Origin: Talaromyces rugulosus
Lineage: Eukaryota > Ascomycota > Eurotiomycetes > Eurotiales > Trichocomaceae
Reading direction: 5' to 3'
Assembly: GCF_013368755.1 (NCBI RefSeq)
Contig: NC_049562.1
Span: forward strand, 3,038,001-3,102,000
Length of the DNA stretch: 64,000 nt
Shown: piece after piece, positions 10,223 to 21,058 of the stretch
How positions within the stretch are numbered: position 1 is the first letter of the stretch
Layout: the number at the start of each line of letters is the position of its first letter
The notes under the pieces: model-generated
Database searches by the model: none
Seen by the model: only the letters and a program-made list of their open reading frames with translations
What the model was told of the DNA's origin: nothing
Position numbers and translations under genes: made by a program

Positions 10223-10544
10223 TGTGGTGGAAGATGTGAATGTCCTGGTAAAAGGACTGGCGCGAGATGTAGCAGGGTGTATATCGAACCGTCGTTTCCT
10301 TTGCGCAGGTAGGGTGCATACAAACAGACCAATAAAACACTTTCAAATAATAACCAAATCGATTCTTCCCTACACCGGCCGCGCCAGGTGTCTATTCGCT
10401 GTCCCTTATACTATTTATCTGCTTAATGCTCAGATATAAATACATCTCGTTCGGCCACCGGGGAAACCACCCTCCCGAAGGTGCCAATGCAGTGGGTTTC
10501 CCCCACTGCAATAGTAATAATAAACCTGATAAATAAACTTAACA
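10223..10544 (+). repeat. LTR of a Ty3/gypsy-like element (TGTGGTGGAAG type)
   Basis: Runs from TGTGGTGGAAGATGTG to CTTAACA, about 322 bp, with TG..CA ends. Its 5' half has relatives at 19459 and 19615, which shows that it is a repeat. It is followed after about 130 bp by a recognisable but ruined gag, so it is probably the 5' LTR of that element. Near its end it contains a GC-rich inverted repeat around 10490-10510 (TGCAGTGGG facing CCCACTGCA). Most of it escaped mutation. The exact right edge is uncertain. Confidence 0.55.
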
Positions 10545-11007
10545 AAAATTTAATATATTAAAAAAAATTATTAATTAAATAAATAAATATATTTAAAAAC
10601 TATAAACTATAATTATTAAAAAAGATAATTATATTAACTAATTTAAAGCTTAAATTATAACTATATTATCTAGTAAAGCTAGAATAGCCAATAATAAAAT
10701 TAAATTACCAAAATCTATAATCTTTAATAGAACTAGATCTAAGTTAAAAATATTTTTAGTTAATATAGAAATATATATTAAAACTAACCAGATTACTAAT
10801 AATATAAAAAAAAATTTTTTTATAGTATTATACTTTACTAATATAATAATAGAATAGATATAATCTATACTAAATAAATTATATACTATTAATAAAAATA
10901 GTTAAAGAACTATTATTAAAAAACTATTTTTAAACTATAGCATATTTAAATAAAAATTTAAAAAAATATTTAAAAATATTAATAAGCTATAGACTATAGA
11001 AAGATAT
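10545..11007 (+). pseudogene. RIP-ruined gypsy gag remnant
   Basis: Highly AT-rich with many stops. Reading through them, ~10680-11000 keeps the pattern of a Ty3/gypsy Gag capsid: a Phe-Asn-Arg-Thr-Arg-Ser-Lys-Leu segment like the usual F-x-G-x-R-x-K-L-x-x-F start, a Tyr-Ile-Lys turn, then a string of hydrophobic helices. It lies just right of the LTR at 10223-10544 and is cut off by the LINE tail at 11008. I could not find its continuation after 17296. Confidence 0.5.
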
Positions 11008-14000
11008 TATTTATTTTATTTATTTAATCAAATTTAACGTCTATACCGAGCCCTAGGCTATGACAGACAGTGATTCGTGTGGATTAGGCCTGCTTATAGG
11101 GGTTGTCCCCTATAAATCGGTGCCTCTACCCCTATTGGATCCATGCTTTTAAGTTATCTTGCACTTTCCTTGTCTCAAGCCACTTATATGCGTAGGATGA
11201 TTCAGGGGCTTATAGTGGGTAGCAACCACTACCCCCTCTTTATGGCTACTAACGTTTGGATGTTGCTTATAATAACGGGCTGTCTTTATCTACTATTCTT
11301 CCCTCTTTCGCTCTTTCTCATCCAGGGCCTTAATGCCCCAATTATCAGTCTTATAGGCCTGTTCTTAGGCCTGTTGGTTATCTTCTTGCTCTCTAATAGC
11401 CTCTATAAACGCCAGCAGCGCTGTAGTGGCCTTTAGGTCCTGGAATAGGCGTGTTTTGGGGTACTGCTTGCTATTCTGTAGAGCTTTTATCTCCGCTTTG
11501 GCCAAGCTGGCATATAGTTTTTCCCGTTGGTGGTACTACTGTTGACAGTTTGTAAGAAGATGTTTTACTGTCTTAGTCCTTCTAGAGTATCTTAAGCAAT
11601 TAGGGAAGTCTTGGGCCTTAATTTGGTGTAAATAGGCCTTAATTGGTGCGTGGCTAGTTTTGAACTAGTAATATTGCCGTGCTAGGTGCTTGGGGGTATT
11701 TGTCAATATTGGGTTAAGCTTCTATCCTTGGGGGGGATAGTAGGCCTGGCTTGTCCGCTGGATATGTTTTGTAAGCTTTGCAGCAAGCTAGTTAGCCCTG
11801 GCAGCTCTATAAGCTTTGGTATAGGTTTGTTGAGCATATGCCAGTGAGATGCCTGAGTATTTACCTGTTCAGAGCTTCTTTATAGCTTTTTTGGCAGCTT
11901 TATCGGCCTCTTCGTTGCCTGGGACCTCTTTATAGCCTGGCATCTAGCATATAGTAACTCTGTGGCTGGTGGCCTGCAGTTCCTTAGCTAGATCATATAC
12001 CCGCAGTGCTAGGGCTTGGCTAGGGCCTAACTGGGTATACTAAAGCCTGCCTATAGCAGCTTAAGTATCAAGAAACACCCTAATTAGTCCTCTAAGATTC
12101 TCTGCCAGTATTTATTCTAGAACTTTAACTACTCCTATTAGTTCTGTATTAAAGACTTCGAAGTCTATGTCTAGGGAAGCTAGGTGTAACTTCTAAAAAC
12201 CAATAAATAGCTTATAAACTACTGCAGTGTCTATGCGCTGATTGTCTAACCTAGAATCGTCTAAGTAAAGGTCAGTATTCCTTATCCTATTTAGAAGGTC
12301 TGAGGCTAATTGTATAGCAGTTTCAGGAGAATCTATTCTAAAATCTAATAATATAAACCTATTATCAGGCTTTATTATACACTTAAAACCTTAGGAAAGA
12401 TCAATAGTTAAAGCCTTTTATAGCCTATAGACCAGGCCTATACCCAGCTTCTAGGGGCCTTAGTGGGTTAATATTATCTAAGCTCAGTCTTCTAGCAGCT
12501 ATTCTCTAGGCTATATATAGATATCTCTCTCTCTAAACATTATAGGAAGTATTTCTGCTGCTGGATACTCTTAGGAAAGTTCTAGAAGTCTTAGAGCATA
12601 CCACTGCTGTTTACTATCTAATAGAGCCTCTACTAGTTCTAAAGCTGTCTCTCTTATAAGTGGTCTTAATAGAATAGACTTTAGTATACCTATAACTACC
12701 TAGATCTAATTATTAATTAGGCCCTATAGTCTTTCTAGGCAATTCTTTTATCTATATTACTAAAGCTCAGCTCTATAAAGCGCTACTAACTATATAATAA
12801 CCTTTTAGATTCATTATACCAGACTTAGAAAAAGCCTCTAGACCTTATACAGTGCCCACACTTATCTTTTAATATTTTGACCTTTTTACAGATGGTACTT
12901 ATAGTAAGCTTTAAGGATAAGCTTTGGATCTAATAAAACCCCTAACCACCAGATAGCTATTGAAGAGAATGCCACTAAAGCATCTCCTACCTATACTCTA
13001 GCTTCCTAGACCTAATTTTTATATTCCCTGCTAATGGTCCTAGAGAATAAGATAGCCTCTATCTTTTTAAGATTAAATTTGATATTATTTGTCAGTTCCT
13101 ACTCAATAGCAGCTTTTGCCGCTGCTTCTAGCTGTCTGCAGATCTCAGAGACCAAGCTTCTCTGGGCTATTAGGCCTATATCATTAGCATAGGACAAGGC
13201 CTTAATTCTTAATACCTGCTGTTCTATAGCCTGAAACACACCCCAGATATAGATAAAAAAGAGGATTAGAGAGACCAGTAAGTCCTAAAGCAGCTCTGAG
13301 TTAATAGGCTGTTCAGAAGCTTTATAACTATTAATTATAAGGCTGACCCTTCTATTTATAAAGAAGGATAAGATCTATCTTATAAAGTTATTATCCAGGC
13401 CTGCAGCTTCTATAGCTTTATTAAGCTTATAGGGGTTAATATGGTTAAAGGCCCCCATAACATTAATAAAGATAATACCTATGAAAAGCTTTTAAGTCTA
13501 TCCCTTATACACTGTTTGTACGAGGCAGGCCACCATGTCAATAGCCCCACAGCCCCGCCTGTACCCTATTTGTCCAGGATATAAAGCCTCCTAGGCCTTA
13601 TACCAATCTGTTATAAGGCCTGCAGCCAGCTTCTCAATAACCTTGTCTAGACAGCTAAGCAAGCTTATCATCCTTTAGGCCTTTACCTGGGTGTAATCAG
13701 GCTTCTCTGGCTTCTGAAGTAGGATGTCTTTAGTGGTCTTCTAGGCCCCTAGGTGTACTCTAAGCTAAAAGTACTGCCTAGTTATCTCTATAATTTGGGG
13801 TAAGTCTAGTGCCCAGAGTAGCTGGTATACTTTAAAATTAAGTCTGTTGACCCCCAGAGCTTTTTTAATACTCTGGCTGAATAGGGCCTAATGTATCTGC
13901 TCTGGTGTTATAAGTATGTGGGCCTGTCTACCTAGCAGCTCTCTAGAAGAGGAACTACAGGAGGTGTTAAGAAATATTATTTCCCTGATTAGGGCTTCTT

Positions 14001-17000
14001 TATCAGCTATGGTAGTAGTAAGGAGAGCCTTTAGATCTGGGCCTTAAAGTGTTGAGATAATAGGATTAGTCTATGGCTTAGTGTACTATAAAGCTATTTA
14101 ATATTTATTAGAATTTCCTAGAGAAGACTTTTCCAGGCTATCCCTAAAGTCTTTAGGAAAAGGGTTCCTAATGGGGTTTGAACCTTTTTTCTACTTTTCT
14201 TTCTCTCCAGGGCCTTCTTTAGTAAGGAAAATCTTCTAGCAGATTCTTTTAACTGCCTTTATTTTATAGTAATAAGCAGTTCTTGCAGCCTTGAATTCGG
14301 TGTCAATATAGATATAGGCTTACTACTACTTGTAGGCTATAGTCTATAAGCTCTAGACTTATTATAGCTCTAGCTTTTATTACCACTTAAAGCATGCATA
14401 AAGCTATACTACTTTAGCATATCTATTAAGTACACTAGTTAGGGTGTTCTGCACCTAATTAGCCTCTCTAATAAGATCTTCTTTGGTACATTAATTACTA
14501 AGAGAAGAGTGGCCTACAGCCTCTGAGGCCTAAGCTGTTATAGCCAGCTTTAAAGCTTCCTTGTTTATCTACAGAGCTTCTATTTGCTATCTAGTAATCT
14601 CTCTGGAGATTCCTTTTAGGGGGGATTCTAGGACTTCCTAAGCTAGGACAATAAGCTTATGGTTAGATATTGTAAGCTTATCCTTATCCACCTCCCAGGC
14701 TTACAGAGGCCTTAGGGTTAGTGAAAATAATACTAAATTAATAATTAACATCCCCTCAGTCTTCTTATAGCGTGTGGCCTTCCTTAGTAGGTTATTAATA
14801 TATAGTGAGTGCTGTTCTATAAGCTGTTCTAAGGGCTTAACGTTAACCTAACCCTTAGCTAGTAGATTCTACAAAGGGCTATAGGTATTGAAATTACCTA
14901 CTAATAGGCATCTATCCACTATAAGTAGGTTCTAGTCTGCGTCTTCAATGGCCTGGTATCGTCTAGAGAAGGCCCTTTGCCACTGGTAACTGGCCTCAAT
15001 CCATATATTATAGTAGTTAACTATTCTAGTGCGTTGGGAGGTATGCCTGCTAATTATTAGTGCTTTCTATATGTCTAGGGCCTGTAAATAGGGGTGATTT
15101 ACTAAATTAGTGCGGTTTTTAATCCTAACTGCCCCTATAAGGTCTTTATAGATGGCTATAAGCATTTGTTGATCCTACTTCTCCCTCTTTGGCCAGTACA
15201 GTAGATAGCCTGGGTGGGAGAAGTTATAAGTAATATAAGGTTTTTGTAGATATATAATGTCTATTTGCTGCTCTATCCCTGCTTTTAGAGTCTCTAAGAT
15301 TGTGGGGTAGATATGGCTGTAATTATGTTGAATAATTAATATTAATAGGGGCTGTAGCTCTAGGTGTTGGTGTTGGATACGGGGATAAGTATGGTAAGGG
15401 TGATGTCCCTGGGGCATCTTCTATAGCGTTATTGATCTTTCTAAGCTTTAGGGCTTGGGGGGTGTTCTGGGTAGTGGTTGGGGGAGAAGCCTCTTTAGTA
15501 ACACCTTCCTATTCAGTCTATTTAGGGGGGGGAGGGGGCATAATGATCTCTATGTTAGGGAAGCGCTTATGGAGTCGCTGGCGGGCCTTTTAAAGCTTAG
15601 GGCATCCTGGGAAATCAGCCTGGTGCTTTCCCCTACAGTTGCTGTATTTAATGGGTGTATGTAGATATGGATGGTCTATTTGGGTTTTGTAGTTTAGCAT
15701 ATTATAGGTGTGCTCTTAGGCTTTATAGGCGCTAGTATACATGGTATAGAGTGGTGGTTGGATGCTGTAGCCTTTATAAGTTTAGTAGCTAATGCCATAG
15801 TATTAGATGTAAACGGTGTCTTTATCTACTTTATAATAGGGGCTGGTAGGGTGCCTATTACCTCTGAAGTATATATTCTAGGTGAGTAGTCTATAGGTAT
15901 TATCTAGGCCTTCTATTATTATAATAATAATAAAGAAATGCTATTTATTAGTCTAGATAGCTGCTATTGGCTTAATCTAGGTAAAGTTTCTTATTAGGAT
16001 GCATGTGCTCCCTAATTCAATTTTTTCTTTGGCTAGGTCTAGCTTTGAAGTGTTATAGTAGGCTATTGGCACTGTATGTACCTTAATTTTGTACTATTGT
16101 TGGTCTGTTTTTATTGAGATAACTGTGGGGTTGATCTAGTGGCAGGCAGTTATTAATAGGTCTTTATAGGCTGGTAATAATAAGTTTATGGTGCTTTTTT
16201 AGTTTAATAGGGCTGAGATAGCTCCTGATTTGGTGTAATTGGTGTTTATTATTCTGGTAAAGTTTGGGAAGCCTATCTAGGCTAGGTAATGGTTAAATTG
16301 TAAGATAATATTAGCTTTAGATTTTTTAGAGGCGGTGCGGCTATTTTTATGTTTAAATATAAGCCTATGGTCTCTTTTGTTGCTTCTGCGAATAGGCTTC
16401 AGGCTTCTTGGGTTTATTTGGACTTTTAGGGGCTGGTTTAGAGAGTAAACTTGTTTTTTTGTAATGATTTGCCACTCCTGGATATTGCTAGCTGTTATAT
16501 CAGTCTACTAGGGGCCTGCTGCAGGCTTTACCCCAGAAGGTGGTTTTGATATTGGGGGTAAGGCTCTATGTGGCTCTATAGGTTTAGCAGCTTTATTCGG
16601 GTTAGCTTAGGGGCCATAGACGACGACCTCTGTAAACATCGTTCCCTGGGATGATAAAGACTGTTATAGGCCCTAGTAGTCGCTCCTTGACGATAGAGGC
16701 TTTAGAGGATGGTTTAGAGTATTTAGAAAAACCTATTAAGCTTTTAGGATTAAGAAATAACGCTCTAGAGCGCTTAATTAGCCTATGAGACACTATTTTA
16801 TAGCCTTTATTAGAAAGGTTATATAGGTCTTTATAACAGCTATCTCTATATGTAGCGCATTATTACTGCTTATAAAGTGGCCTAATAAGGCCTATTTTAT
16901 GTCTTTATAGGCTAGGCTGATTAGGGCCTTTATAGGGGCTCTTTCTGTCCTGTTAGAGCTGTATTCCTGTAGTCTCTTTCCTAGAGTTTTAAATACTTCC

Positions 17001-17296
17001 TAGGAGCCTAGTATACTGTTTAGAGGGGGAAACAACTCCCTAGGATTAATTTCTAGGCTAGGCAAGAAGTCTTTACTCTAAGGGACTGTTACACTTGCCT
17101 CGGGAGGCGCTGGTGGTGCTATCCCCGCTAAGATGTCTATATAGGCCTCTATGGGGTTCACCAGACCTAGCGCCTGCCCCCCTGGGTCTAGGGGGTGGTT
17201 GTCGATATTGGGGAGTCCAGGGGCCATAGCGAAGCCCTGGATGCCTTCCAGTAGCATTGAATTTCAAAAGGTTGATTTTTGATTTTCCCGGCGGGT
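11008..17296 (-). mobile_element. Full-length LINE with graded RIP damage
   Basis: A complete minus-strand copy of the LINE, from a TAAA-type tail (~11008) to the 5' end at 17296. ORF1 and ORF2 can be followed throughout but are closed by many stops. Damage is uneven: light over the first ~1 kb (3' UTR and RNase H part), heavier over the middle, absent over the last ~130 bp (17160-17296), which match the intact copies. It interrupts the gag remnant on its left. I could not identify a clean target duplication at its ends. Confidence 0.92.
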
Positions 17297-17335
17297 TATT
17301 TAAAGATCTCTTATTAATCTATATTTAGTTATTTA

Positions 17336-17522
17336 TATTTTATTTTATATTAAATTAGATCTATATTTTATCTAAGCTTATTAATAAGTTATTTTTAAAT
17401 ATTCTTTTATTTATAAGAGATATTTCTCTATTCTATCCTAGTTACCGATATCTCTATCTTACTCAGCAGAATACTACCAACGAACACCTATTCTGGTAAA
17501 GAACGGTTGATACGTTTTGACA
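17336..17522 (+). repeat. LTR, family of 33786-33972 (copy A)
   Basis: 187 bp starting TATTTTATTTTATA (RIP form of TGTTTTATTTT) and ending ACGTTTTGACA. It aligns along its length with 17686-17874 and 33786-33972. The right two-thirds is less mutated than the copy at 33786. TG..CA-type ends and the gag next to the third copy identify it as an LTR. It lies 163 bp left of copy B in the same orientation; the sequence between them is AT-rich and unrecognised. Confidence 0.65.
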
Positions 17523-17685
17523 CAATACTTAATTAATTAATAAAAATAGTAGATATTATTTATATAAATAAAGCTATTATAAATACTTATACAGATAGAT
17601 ATAATAAAATTAGAACTATAGAGTTATATAATATATAGAAGATATAGCTAATAAAACTATTATTAAGCTAAGAATATATTAAATA

Positions 17686-17874
17686 TATTTTATCTTCATA
17701 TTAAATTAGATCTATACTTTATTTAAGCTTATTAACTAATTACTATAAAATATTCTTTTATTTATAAAAGATATTTCTTTATCTAAATCTAGTTATTAAG
17801 CACCTTTATCTTATTCAGCAGAATACTACTAACGAACACGTATTCTAGTAAAGAACGGCTAATACGTTTTGACA
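17686..17874 (+). repeat. LTR, family of 33786-33972 (copy B)
   Basis: About 189 bp, aligned with copy A and ending in the same ACGTTTTGACA. Copy B marks the right edge of the transposon block, because unmutated unique sequence starts at 17875. The A-B pair with a tiny interior could be an internally deleted element or two independent solo LTRs. Confidence 0.62.
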
Positions 17875-18739
17875 ATAGTACCCGATTCTACGCCACGCGA
17901 TTCAATTCACGCAGTGTCTCACTGTCTGTCCTATTTACGCCAGCTGAATGGCTAATTGATGCTAGCAGGATTATCGCACAGATATTTGGTAATTTACGCT
18001 ACCGTATATGCAAATTGGCTTTAGTTCCACTTAAACATTGAGGCAGCAGCTCTAGTAGTGGGGGCGGCAGACCGAGTACGGAGTACCTTCCTAATAGGTA
18101 ATAATAGGAATATATCCGAAACTAGAATCGATCTAGGACGCCACCTACGCCATTGACTAGACTAGCAAATCAGCCTCCATTGTTCTTTCAAACACATAGC
18201 CAGCCTCTTCATCATCTTGAACCTGCTAATATCGCCAACACAGGCCTTAACCCCACCAAAAAAATAGAATAGTTCTTATGTAAGTATCTAAACAAATTTT
18301 GGTGTTGTTAAATATACTTGCTTTGTAGAATTTTCAAGCGGAATGTGACGAAACGGGTTCTTTTCTTCCAGAATCAGCCCTTGATCCCTTGCCATTCGAG
18401 AAGGTCTCTATCTAGTATCTGCTTGCATTTACGCGGGGAGCTTAACGTTTCAAGCGCAGCGGACAGCCATGTGTCCCCACCCAACGCCAATATCAACCTA
18501 GTCAATTGAAAACCTACTAATAGATGTTGGTTAATTGAACACAGTAGAGGTTTTGTTATCTACGCGATGTAGTATTCTTGATTAATTACTTAAGTCGATT
18601 TCCCAATAATAGGAGATAAGTATGGTTACATTGATAAAAAATATTGTTATTTGGTTTCACAGTCACCAGACTCGAATGAAGCAGTTAATTGGGAGCTGTG
18701 TGGATGGAATTAGGAAAGGTGGATGAACGTGTCTGTGGC
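17875..18739. other. Unique, non-mutated upstream region
   Basis: About 865 bp of ordinary base composition without transposon similarity and without a convincing gene. The short ORFs here have no domain or coding pattern. The last few hundred bases are the likely promoter and upstream region of the secreted-protein gene at 18834. It is the largest stretch in the window that no mobile element explains. Confidence 0.6.
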
Positions 18740-18747
18740 TATAAATA
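18740..18747 (+). promoter_or_regulatory. TATA box of the secreted-protein gene
   Basis: TATAAATA stands 94 nt before the ATG at 18834. A pyrimidine-rich stretch and CAACATTTCC follow about 25-40 nt downstream, a usual arrangement for fungal transcription starts. This would give a short 5' leader of roughly 50-60 nt. Confidence 0.6.
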
Positions 18748-18833
18748 CAGAGTTAACTTCTTGTGTACTTCTCAACATTTCCAGAACATAACTACTAAGT
18801 ACAAGTATCCGGCTAACACCAATTCTTGTCAAA

Positions 18834-19223
18834 ATGGTTTGCTCGAGGTCTCTTCTTTTTCTTGGCATCAGCCTTGTTGCTAGTGTTCAAGCATGCCTCG
18901 AAGTCGACGGAATGGTCTCAGACGGTCTTTCTACCCAATTTGAAGTTGACATCACGGATGACGGCGCCAAAACTTGCAGTTTCACCTGTTCTGGAGTCAT
19001 CGACGATTGCACTGGGGATTGCAATGATGGCTACTCAGCTACGGCTATTACAGGCACCGACTTCAATTCTGGAGGCCCTCTTGTTGTTCACTATAGTACT
19101 CCTCATGGAAGCTACTCCGTCAGTGCCAAAAATACCGGCGGTACCTGCATGAACTGCTGTGGTGGAGTGGCTCCTTGTACCTGTTGCCAAAACAAGTACT
19201 ATGGAGCTTTCTTTGGATGTTAA
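18834..19223 (+). CDS. Small secreted cysteine-rich protein, candidate effector
   Basis: A 129-residue protein with no family that I recognise. Residues 1-20 form a classic signal peptide: a short basic start, a Leu/Ile/Val core, and a Val-Gln-Ala cleavage site before Cys21. The mature part of ~109 residues has 12 cysteines (21, 48, 52, 59, 63, 105, 108, 109, 115, 117, 118, 129), an even number suited to disulfides. They sit in two clusters flanking a Gly/Ser/Thr-rich middle, and the chain ends on Cys. The start is supported by an A-rich context (CAAAATGG) and a TATA box; no intron is needed. Size, cysteine content and position inside a RIP-mutated transposon compartment are typical of fungal effectors, but secretion and role are inferred. 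An antimicrobial or surface protein is an alternative. The coding sequence shows no RIP damage. Confidence 0.8.
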   Translation: MVCSRSLLFLGISLVASVQACLEVDGMVSDGLSTQFEVDITDDGAKTCSFTCSGVIDDCTGDCNDGYSATAITGTDFNSGGPLVVHYSTPHGSYSVSAKNTGGTCMNCCGGVAPCTCCQNKYYGAFFGC

Positions 19224-19458
19224 ATGTGAGCCGAATTATGGAGGAGTACTATGAATCATATAAGGCACTATCCTAACTATGTATCTTTATAGACTAGAAA
19301 TATTTTTTCATGGTAGCTTTCACGTGGGGGCAGATGTGAGAATGAACTTGTCAAACGTGTCACGATTCAACAACTTTGTCACCGAGGTCGGAGATCGTTG
19401 GTGGATAATTATTCTTGTAACAGAGAAAAAAGAGATGAGATAAATTACAAGAAAGTGT

Positions 19459-19614
19459 TGTGGTGGAAGATGTGTGGAGAATGGGCCAGTGTGAGACGAG
19501 GTAGGGCGGGCATATGTTAAACTTTTTTAAAAAACAAATGAATAGGGCATGCAAATATCTAACTAATAAAAGACTTCTAAATACAACTAATTTAATCTAT
19601 TAATAATAAATTAC
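19459..19614 (+). repeat. LTR 5'-part fragment (TGTGGTGGAAG type), first of tandem pair
   Basis: Begins TGTGGTGGAAGATGTG like the LTR at 10223. It keeps the motif order GGCCAGTGTGAGACG, an AGGGCATGCAAA-like segment and the ACTAATAAAAGAC segment, but stops after ~155 bp. It starts about 235 bp after the stop codon of the secreted-protein gene; I see no feature in that gap. Confidence 0.6.
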
Positions 19615-19752
19615 TGTGGTGGAAGATATGAACCCGAAATAATAGGCCAGTGTGAGACGCAGCAGAGTATTTATGAAACCGTTCTTTCTTGCAAATAAAT
19701 AGAGTGCATAAAGATCTAACTAACAAAATAATTCTAAATAAAACTATAAAGC
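19615..19752 (+). repeat. LTR 5'-part fragment, second of tandem pair
   Basis: A second copy starting TGTGGTGGAAGATATG directly after the first. The segments around GGCCAGTGTGAGACGCAGCAG and AGAGTGCATAAAGATC match both the neighbour and the LTR at 10223. It lacks the 3' half of that LTR. Head-to-tail partial LTRs suggest nested insertion, slippage or unequal exchange. Confidence 0.58.
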
Positions 19753-20275
19753 GGGTGGTAGGGTGGTGTCATAACTGACGGAAATAGAAATCATCTTTTT
19801 CTGCGCGGTTTCAATTTTTGAAATTTGTAAAGCAGGTGATGTCTGAAAGGACTATATGTAAGGATGTTAGAACTTACTAGGCTCCAAGAGGGTTCCTACT
19901 AGGAGTTAAGACAGTATAATATAAACAAGCATATATTGTGGCGCGTAAACGCTATAGACCCAATAGAGCAAAGTTTTCAGCAAATTATATAAGCACAATC
20001 TTATTAGATTAGAAACTTAGAAATACTTAGAAATACTTCAAAAAACTATAAAAAATATAGAAATTCTTTTAAAACAGTAGAAATAGAGTTGTTGGTGCGC
20101 ACCCTTTCTGCTGGCTGTTTCCCCTTTGGGGCTAGTACTCCCGTGTGCTTACTGCCCAATCCTCAACTTATATTAAGATTAGCTAATTATGAGGCTGATA
20201 TATCTATCCTACACTACACTGTGACGCTACTGTGGATATACCAGCTTTATAAAGTTATAATTTTTTACTAAACTA
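19753..20275. other. Unassigned, mostly non-mutated segment
   Basis: Moderate base composition, no gene that I can defend. A possible LTR-like unit starts at 19865 (TGTTAGAAC), has a TATATAAG motif inside, and could end near 20076 (AAAACA). The following ~190 bp (20089-20275) is clearly less AT-rich and unrelated to anything else here. No partner copy is present, so the identity stays open. Confidence 0.35.
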
Positions 20276-20969
20276 TTATTATTTTAAATATTTATTTACT
20301 TTTTAAAAATAATCTTTATATTTTGATTATTCTTTATCTTTAAAAAAAAATAATATAAATAAAGCTAATATTTCTAATCTTTTTAGATATATATTATTAT
20401 TATATAACAGTATATCAGAAGATATAAAAATTATAAAAAAAAAAAAAAAAAAATTCTCTATATTCTAATAAATTAGAAAAAAAGTTAAAGTAGAAATAAT
20501 TATTTTTAATATTTAATAAAATAATATTTAAAATCTAATTTCTTATAATAAAATAACTAGATAGATTATTAATAAAATAAATTTAAAATATAAATACTAA
20601 AATAAAATAAAAAATCTATTTAATAAAACTAAAATATTAAATCTTTTAAAATTAAATAAAAATTTAAAAAATAAATAATTTCAAATATTAACTTTTTTAT
20701 TAAAAAAATATCTAGAAAAATTAAAAATTAAAAATTCTTACTAAAAAAAAATCCAAAAAATATAATATTTTTATTAAATAAACAGAATTATAGTTTAATT
20801 ATTATTTTAAATAATATAATTATTATCTATATCTAAAAATAATAAAAATAATAAATAATTTAATTAAATTTTAATTTTTTTAGTATGAAATTTTTTAAAA
20901 TAAGTTTAATATAGAATTATATAAATATAAAATAATATAAAATTTAAATAATATGGAATTTTATCTAGT
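20276..20969. other. Extremely AT-rich degraded DNA
   Basis: Nearly 700 bp of A/T with long poly(A) and poly(T) runs and stops in all frames, consistent with old, RIP-saturated transposon sequence. I see no domain or repeat boundary inside it. Confidence 0.6.
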
Positions 20970-21058
20970 TGTGACGTGCCTTTTCTAAAGATGTTGATTT
21001 CTATCTAGGGATGTATACTTCCACAATATTATTATAGACATGGTCCAGAATATATATA
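20970..21058 (-). repeat. Degraded LTR fragment of the 55168-61162 gypsy family
   Basis: Starts TGTGACGTGCCTTTTC, the same as the LTR at 55168 and 60889, and continues with matching blocks (CTAAAGAT, TATCTAGGG) with RIP-type and other changes. Only the first ~90 bp remain; the LINE starting at 21059 cuts it off. It shows that the family was present here well before the intact copy. Confidence 0.65.

Noticed and set aside
10224..10439. 71-codon ORF at the start of the LTR
   Set aside because: It lies wholly within the LTR, and related LTR fragments at 19459 and 19615 do not keep it open.
18318..18509. 63-codon ORF upstream of the secreted-protein gene
   Set aside because: No domain, no promoter-like context, and its length is expected by chance in unique sequence.
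18826..19152. 108-codon ORF overlapping the secreted-protein gene in another frame
   Set aside because: Lacks the signal peptide and cysteine pattern. The frame at 18834 has the better start context and the coherent protein.
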